DNA from: Cephalotrichum gorgonifer
Taxonomy: Eukaryota; Ascomycota; Sordariomycetes; Microascales; Microascaceae
Length of the DNA: 64,000 bases
Direction: 5' to 3'
Assembly (NCBI GenBank): GCA_900312665.1
Contig: ONZQ02000007.1
Coordinates: 327,156-391,155 of the forward strand
The notes under the pieces are model-generated. The model was given only the letters and a program-made list of their open reading frames with translations, was not told where the DNA came from and did not search any database. The translations under genes and the position numbers were made by a program. This document shows positions 58,731-64,000 of the stretch, one piece after another. Every line of letters begins with the position of its first letter. Within the stretch, counting starts at the first letter, position 1.

Positions 58731-59720
58731 CTACGGCGAGGGGAGGTTATCTTGCACCTTCACCCACGCCTCCTCCGACACGCCCCCCCTCACGGCATTA
58801 ATATAGCACCCCGCCACTTCGGGGAAGCCCTGGAGCGCGCCCAGAAAGTCCCCCAGCTCCTCCGCCGCCCGCTCCGAATCCAGGGAAACCAACATGTCAC
58901 CCTTGGCCCTCCACATCAAATCCACGCTTCTGGTCTCCCTGCCCACTAACTCACGTACAGCTCCGGCCACGCGGCTCGTCTCCCCGGCCTCGGTCCAGAT
59001 TGTCACCTCGTCTTCTTCGATATCGAAATCTAGCACCCCATCCTCCTCAATTACGGAGCTCACCACATCGTCCTCCGCTCCCTCGTCTATGTCGACGACT
59101 ATTCTCCCACAGTGCTCGAAGTGGAACAGCGTGGAACCGGGCTTCCCGCCGGACTTCCTCACGAGCGAGTTGAGCTCCTGGAGGCTCCGGAGCTTGGAGT
59201 CGGTCTGGACGTCGATAACTACGGCGATATTGCCAGGCATCAGGGCCTCGAGCGTGAGATTCTCCAAGGAGGAGGACTGTGTGCGGACTTGGCCACGGGA
59301 TATGGCGCGGGCGATGAACTCGCTTGTGACGTTGGCGGCCTTGGCAGTGGCTATGGCGGTCGCGAGGGCGGGGTTGTCGTTCTTGTCCGGGCCGCCTTCT
59401 GTTGAAGAGGGTATGAGACGGGGTCTTACGCATGTGTGTGTGTGTGTGTTTATATATACACTCTCTATACATAGATGGGGAGGGATCGTGTAAGTGTAGA
59501 TAGGGACCTGCTTACTCCTCGAGGCCTCGGTTATGGCATTTCCTAATAAAATGTTTAGGGCGCTGCGTTTACGGTCGGCGGCGCCTTTGTCGTGGCGGAT
59601 CTTAGACCACTTGTTGTGGCCGGCGTGGAGCGAGGATGAGGTAGATATTGGCGATTTTAGCCAGGCCGAAGACGCGACGAGTCGTGAGGTACGACGGAGG
59701 CAGGCGGGGGATGATGCCAT
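58731..59720 (-). CDS. TACO1/YebC-type mitochondrial translation factor
   Basis: Two exons on the minus strand, 59720-59516 and 59398-58731, encode 290 residues. The first about 30 residues are a mitochondrial presequence (CLRRTSRLVASSAWLK). They are followed by the YebC/TACO1 family start HAGHNKWSKIRHDKGAADRKRS, then KGGPDKNDNPALATAIATAK across the splice, IARAISRG, and HFEHCGRIVVDI. In animals TACO1 promotes COX1 translation, and bacterial YebC eases stalling at proline runs; the yeast relative is Dpc29. The intron is 117 bp, a multiple of three, and has no in-frame stop, so an unspliced mRNA would still give a full-length protein with 39 extra residues. A (TG)n run lies inside it. The spliced form is preferred because it restores the family alignment. 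Confidence 0.93.
   Translation of the reverse strand: MASSPACLRRTSRLVASSAWLKSPISTSSSLHAGHNKWSKIRHDKGAADRKRSALNILLGNAITEASRSKQVPIYTYTIPPHLCIESVYINTHTHTCVRPRLIPSSTEGGPDKNDNPALATAIATAKAANVTSEFIARAISRGQVRTQSSSLENLTLEALMPGNIAVVIDVQTDSKLRSLQELNSLVRKSGGKPGSTLFHFEHCGRIVVDIDEGAEDDVVSSVIEEDGVLDFDIEEDEVTIWTEAGETSRVAGAVRELVGRETRSVDLMWRAKGDMLVSLDSERAAEELGDFLGALQGFPEVAGCYINAVRGGVSEEAWVKVQDNLPSP
59433..59449. repeat. (TG)n microsatellite in TACO1 intron
   Basis: About eight TG units on the + strand, followed by a TATATATA run, inside the intron. Confidence 0.9.
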
Positions 59721-60286
59721 GAGTATGAGTATGGGATTAATGAGTGACGAGGTTTCGATTTCATTAAATAGTGTTGAGTGTGATCCAGTCCGTCCCCCTT
59801 CAAGATGCCCAGATCGTAAGGATGCTTCTCGTGTAAAGGCGTGAAGCCATTGGTTGAAATTCCCGATGCACGTCCTTGGACAAAAGTTGGTACCTATGGT
59901 ATTCTTACTGCCTATGCTTGATCTTATAAGACGTTAAGGACAACTGAGCGGGGTTTTGGCGGCCGGCAAGCCTGAGACAACCAGGGTACGCCGACGCTGA
60001 TTGGACTAGCCCGTCAGCGGCGCCTGGCAGGCGACGCCAATTTTCGATTTCTTGGCTTCCCTCATCTAAATCCAAACCGCTACTCGGCTACATATCCCAC
60101 ACCCCTTAATCGCCAGAGCACGAAGTGCACCACGAATTGCTCCATTTAGTAGCGCTGACCTCCTAGGGTCGAGGACCAAGCCTGACGCTACAAGTCCCCT
60201 CCTCCGAACCATCCAAGGATCCGCGCTCACCCACCCATGTTACACACCAGCTCCGAGCTTCCACCGACCTCCTACGTTCCTCGATA
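59721..60286. promoter_or_regulatory. divergent promoter TACO1-type gene / LAA1
   Basis: 566 bp between the two start codons. CCAAT pentamers occur at 59849-59853 and 60000-60004 (minus orientation) and at 60037-60041 (plus). No other regulatory element was recognised. Confidence 0.45.
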
Positions 60287-63200
60287 ATGGCCCCCGCCGA
60301 GTCCTCGGCCTCGACCCCCCCGGGGAACAATGCCACCCTCACCACCCACCCGCGCTCGACGAACCCCGAACTCGACCTCGCGAAGCTGCGGTCCCTCCCT
60401 CCCGAGCAGCAGGAGCTCTTCCTGCTCACCTTTGTCAACGACCTCTCCCGCCACGTGCACTCGCTCTCCGCCGAAGACTGCACGGCTCAACAGTTCTACC
60501 TCAAGCGGGAGGTCTTCCAGATCCTCAAACTCCCATCGCCCGCCCCTTCTCGAGTTGTGCGGAACAACCTGGGCCGGTGTCTCGCCACCTTCCTCTCCCG
60601 GGGTGACAGGAAGCTCCTCTTCGAGACCATCAATGAGCTCGTCGCCCTCATAGGCGGCGGTAGCAAGGCCAAATCTGACGCCGACCTCCGCACCAGACAC
60701 GCCGCCGCCTGCTGCCTTGGAGATGTGTTCGCCGCCGCGGGCGACAGCGCCATCGGCCTGCACCAGCTCGCATGCACCACTCTAGCCAAGCTCCTCAAGT
60801 CGTCGCAGAACAACGCCGGGCTCCGCGCCGCCGCTCTCGGTGCCCTAGCCAAGATCGTCGGCATGGTGGGTGCTAGCCTCGACGAGGTCATTGCGAGGGA
60901 CATCTGGAAGCAGGCTAGGACCCATGCCTCCGGCGACAAGGGCTGGCTTGTCGTCGTATCGGCCTGCCGGCTCCTAAAGAGCCTGGTCAGGGACACACCC
61001 TATTTCCTGAACTCTACCGACTTCGACAAGCTCGAGACGGCTGTCTTCAAGGCCGTCGACTCGCCATCGCCGCAGGTCAGGCATGCTGGGGCCGACTGCT
61101 TCGCTGAGGCGCTAGTACAGGGCTTCTCGGGCGCGCCCCCCACCTCCGCCGCTGACGGCCTCTCAAGATCCAAATCGAAGAGGGCCAAGTCGAAACCCAT
61201 CAAGCGGCAGCCCACAGGCCTTGTGGACGAGGACGAAGTATCATCGCGCCCCCAGAGCCCCGCCCCGTCGGGGAAGAAGCAGGTCATCGCGCTCTCGTTT
61301 GCCGAGATGCTCAAGATACTCTCCAACCAGTATGTCCGCTCGTCGACCTCGAACCGGACCCGCGCCGCCATCGGGGTGTGCTACGGTAAGCTCATGAGGA
61401 GACTGGGCGAGAAGGTGGTTGAGTCACATTATCTCACGCTGGTTGAGAGCATGGCCGTGGACATATTGGGACACAATACGATCGCCAATAACCGGTACCG
61501 CCTGCTAATCTCGCGGCGCATCGTCGAAACCGTGCTCCAGGATATCGTCGGGAACGAGATACTGGGAGAACCGGGCCAGATCGAGTCGGCAGCCTCGCTC
61601 ATTAACAGCGTGCTAAAGAACTACCCCCAGGCGTTGCCTGAACGACCGGAGCCCTCCAAGAGCATGCTCATCACGGTTCTCGGAGCACTATCTTCTCTTA
61701 TAAACTCTCTCGGGTCCGCGTCCAACAAATTCGCTGAGGCTTGTCGTGACAGTCTTCTACAAGTCCTGCCGCACCCTAGCTACGCTGTCCAGGTCTACAC
61801 CGCGGCTTGCATGAAGAGTTTCGCCCTGAACTGCCCGCAACAACTACTACCGTGTCTTACCATCTGCATGAATAGTCTCAGCCGGGAGTTGTCCCACCTC
61901 GGTACGGGTCGCAGTTCGCCCCGGAGATGCATAGGCTTCGCTCACGGATTGGCCGCGACGCTCAGCGCCAGTCCCCAGCGGCCCCTGTACGGGTCTGTCG
62001 ATGTCAACAGCCGCGTCCTCACCATGGCTACGAACCTGCTCAAGTCTAGCGGGCAGTCCGAGCTCCGCGTTTCGAGCACGCAGATCCAGGTTGCCTGGAT
62101 TCTCATCGGCGGCCTGATGTCTCTCGGTCCTAACTTCGTCAAGATCCACCTCTCCCAACTGCTGCTTCTCTGGAAGAATGCACTGCCTAAGCCGCTCGCT
62201 CGGGACAATACCTCGTCTCGCAGTCTTCTTGAGGCATCCTTCTTGGCGCACGTGAGGGAGTGTGCGCTCGGGTCTATCCTCGCATTCCTCCAATTTAACC
62301 AGCGCCTCCTCACCGTCGACGTATGCAAGCGGATAGCTACCATGCTGCAGAATACCACTTCTTTCATAAAAACGCTGCCCTCAAAGAAGACGACGGATGA
62401 CATCTCCCAGAGACTGATCCCGGCCCTGCAGTTGCAAGATATCGATATGATGGTGCAGCGCAGGGTTTTGCAATGTTATATCAAACTCGTGACGACGAGT
62501 CCAGCTGGCGGCGCTGAAGCCCTCTTGCAGTCCAACCTACTCACCCTGGCCGTTGCCCTCTTCGCAGACCCAGAGAACTACGCGGCAAACTCGCTGAGTT
62601 CGTCAATAGCCTCGGCGGCGGGGACGTTTGAGACTATCTGGGACATCGGGGATAACTCCGGATTTGGCGTAGCAGGTCTCGTCAGGGGGTTCAACGTCAG
62701 GAGCCTCCCCGGCCAGCACGAGAATATGAGCGATGTCCCCGCCCTAGACGACGGGAGCCCCGAGGAGGCTATCGACAGGCTTTTGCTCTCGCCCATATGC
62801 GGGTCCATCGAGCATGATGCTTCACAGCTGTATCTCGGGGCGGGCGGTACGACCTCTGACCTCCCACCTGACCCTCCCGCGACGGAGGTTATCAACATGG
62901 CTATTCAGCTCTTTGCCTTTGTCTTCCCCCTTGCTCCAGGAAAGGTGCAGGAGAGCATCCTTGAGCAGATCAAGACCTTCTCCTCCGCCGGCCCGCTGCA
63001 GCGCGACCCTGGGAGGAAAGCTGCTATCAATGTCAACGTCTCCGCGGCTATCCTTTCGACTCTACGCGTTGCTGTTAAGGAGACCAGTTGCCCCCCCGGC
63101 GACATCACGAACGTGGCCGTGGAGAGGCTGCTGCAGGACACAGTCCGCGATACTATCATCGACCCGGATCCTTACGTCCGCAGCATGGGTTACGCCGCGG

Positions 63201-64000
63201 TGGCACGTCTCTGTAGTGCTTGCGGAACTGGGTTCACGAATCATGAGATTAAGTATCTCGTGGATACCATCGTGATCAACAGGGAGCCTAGTGCTCGAGC
63301 CGGCTGCGCTATGTCGCTTGGCGCTATCCAGAGCAAGGCCGGCGGCATGTCGTCAGGGTACCAGCTAAAGACCATCCTCGGCATTCTCATGTCGCTCTGT
63401 AACGATCCCCATCCCACAGTCCATTACTGGGCACTTGAAGCCCTCAGGCTGGCATCTGATGCCGCCGGTCTCGGCTTCTCGCCTTATGTGCCAAGTACTC
63501 TCGGCATGCTTGCACAGCTCTATTCGAACGACACGCACAACCCGGAGATCGCATCCGCCATATCGATGAACCTCGAGATGGAGGTGTCGACGCCGGCAGT
63601 CATCGCGAGATCTGTTGACTCTCTTATCAATGTCCTCGGGCCCGACCTCCAAGACTCTACGAAATCAAGGGAGCTCATCCTGTGCCTCGTGAGCCAGTTC
63701 CAGGGGGAAGAAGAGCTTCTTGTGCAAAGAGCTAGTCTTGGGTGTCTAGAGCATCTCTCCCTGTACGCGCCCGGCCACATGGTTTTTGCCGAGTACGTCG
63801 GGACGCTACAAAAGTATCTCAACTGTGAGGACAGGTTACTACGGGACGCAGCTGTTGATGCGCTCTACAATCTCATGAGGCGAGACCCGCGGGACGTCAT
63901 CAGCGCCGCTGAGAAGGGCTTCGAGGAGCAGCTGTGGCTTGTGCTCGACAACGAGCCATCGCACGACGGCATCCGCAACATCATCCGCAACTGGATGCGG
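60287..64000 (+). CDS. LAA1: Laa1/HEATR5 HEAT-repeat protein, truncated by the window edge
   Basis: The first 1238 codons are present without any intron, starting MAPAESSASTPPGNN; the gene continues past the right edge. The protein is built of HEAT-like helical pairs. Conserved blocks identify the HEATR5/Laa1 family: QVAWILIGGLMSLGPNFVKI followed by HLSQLLLLWKNALPKPL around residues 601-637, RAGCAMSLGAIQSKAGGMSSG, and HPTVHYWALEALRLASDAAG. Laa1 is a large (about 2000-residue) accessory of the AP-1 clathrin adaptor at the trans-Golgi network and endosomes; HEATR5B is the animal counterpart. So about 60 percent of the expected length is visible. A basic and Ser/Pro-rich linker at about residues 294-332 is probably disordered. 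The start is the first ATG after an upstream non-coding segment. Confidence 0.92.
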   Translation, partial: MAPAESSASTPPGNNATLTTHPRSTNPELDLAKLRSLPPEQQELFLLTFVNDLSRHVHSLSAEDCTAQQFYLKREVFQILKLPSPAPSRVVRNNLGRCLATFLSRGDRKLLFETINELVALIGGGSKAKSDADLRTRHAAACCLGDVFAAAGDSAIGLHQLACTTLAKLLKSSQNNAGLRAAALGALAKIVGMVGASLDEVIARDIWKQARTHASGDKGWLVVVSACRLLKSLVRDTPYFLNSTDFDKLETAVFKAVDSPSPQVRHAGADCFAEALVQGFSGAPPTSAADGLSRSKSKRAKSKPIKRQPTGLVDEDEVSSRPQSPAPSGKKQVIALSFAEMLKILSNQYVRSSTSNRTRAAIGVCYGKLMRRLGEKVVESHYLTLVESMAVDILGHNTIANNRYRLLISRRIVETVLQDIVGNEILGEPGQIESAASLINSVLKNYPQALPERPEPSKSMLITVLGALSSLINSLGSASNKFAEACRDSLLQVLPHPSYAVQVYTAACMKSFALNCPQQLLPCLTICMNSLSRELSHLGTGRSSPRRCIGFAHGLAATLSASPQRPLYGSVDVNSRVLTMATNLLKSSGQSELRVSSTQIQVAWILIGGLMSLGPNFVKIHLSQLLLLWKNALPKPLARDNTSSRSLLEASFLAHVRECALGSILAFLQFNQRLLTVDVCKRIATMLQNTTSFIKTLPSKKTTDDISQRLIPALQLQDIDMMVQRRVLQCYIKLVTTSPAGGAEALLQSNLLTLAVALFADPENYAANSLSSSIASAAGTFETIWDIGDNSGFGVAGLVRGFNVRSLPGQHENMSDVPALDDGSPEEAIDRLLLSPICGSIEHDASQLYLGAGGTTSDLPPDPPATEVINMAIQLFAFVFPLAPGKVQESILEQIKTFSSAGPLQRDPGRKAAINVNVSAAILSTLRVAVKETSCPPGDITNVAVERLLQDTVRDTIIDPDPYVRSMGYAAVARLCSACGTGFTNHEIKYLVDTIVINREPSARAGCAMSLGAIQSKAGGMSSGYQLKTILGILMSLCNDPHPTVHYWALEALRLASDAAGLGFSPYVPSTLGMLAQLYSNDTHNPEIASAISMNLEMEVSTPAVIARSVDSLINVLGPDLQDSTKSRELILCLVSQFQGEEELLVQRASLGCLEHLSLYAPGHMVFAEYVGTLQKYLNCEDRLLRDAAVDALYNLMRRDPRDVISAAEKGFEEQLWLVLDNEPSHDGIRNIIRNWMR

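Noticed and set aside
1..64000. Secondary-metabolite or other specialised gene cluster, CRISPR, prophage or large transposon
   Set aside because: No backbone synthase, transposase, reverse transcriptase, integrase or regularly spaced repeats were seen; the genes are mostly housekeeping.

Overview
The window looks like nuclear DNA of a filamentous ascomycete (Pezizomycotina, probably a Sordariomycete). The evidence is short GT-AG introns (about 60-210 bp), GC-rich codon third positions, pyrimidine-rich leaders, and gene content such as a C2H2 plus fungal-specific-domain regulator, a vacuolar carboxypeptidase Y, Ste23, fused ADE5,7 and a GH16 wall enzyme. The genus cannot be fixed from sequence alone. 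I support 17 protein-coding genes. All but three (SDO1, ADE5,7 and an unrecognised gene) are complete and have at least one intron, except that the last gene, which also shows no intron, runs off the right edge. I found no convincing tRNA, rRNA, CRISPR array, transposon or secondary-metabolite cluster.

Left part (1-24 kb), all on the + strand: a C2H2/Fungal_trans regulator (3733-6435), a secreted GH16 wall glucanase/transferase (8921-10221), 40S ribosomal protein S18 (10898-11722), the 60S maturation factor Sdo1/SBDS (13018-13956), a 6.5 kb gene-free stretch, and a cAMP phosphodiesterase (20485-23419).

Middle (25-44 kb): the deubiquitinase Ubp12 (25717-30677, N-terminus unresolved), carboxypeptidase Y (32119-33803), and CFIm25 of the mRNA 3'-end machinery (34676-35632). 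Two minus-strand genes follow, a YjbQ/UPF0047 protein and complex I subunit NDUFS6. NDUFS6 is divergent from a gene with an Mpp6 motif and a zinc knuckle. Last comes the minus-strand metallopeptidase Ste23 (40171-43553).

Right part (44-64 kb): a 6 kb gene-free stretch, ADE5,7 (minus, 49620-51974), 3 kb without genes, a large disordered protein of unknown function (54996-57230), the complex IV assembly factor Pet100 (58113-58468) convergent with a TACO1/YebC-type mitochondrial translation factor (58731-59720), and the first about 1238 codons of a Laa1/HEATR5 protein (60287 to the right edge).

Most genes are unrelated housekeeping functions. Three local associations stand out: RPS18 next to SDO1 (ribosome), PET100 next to TACO1 (cytochrome c oxidase biogenesis), and NDUFS6 with a CCAAT-rich divergent promoter. 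The most distinctive unexplained structure is a family of short palindromic GTAC-containing words (TACTCGTA, TACTTGTA, TACTCCGTA and their complements). They recur dozens of times across the gene-free DNA and seem largely absent from exons. One instance forms a perfect 22-bp palindrome.
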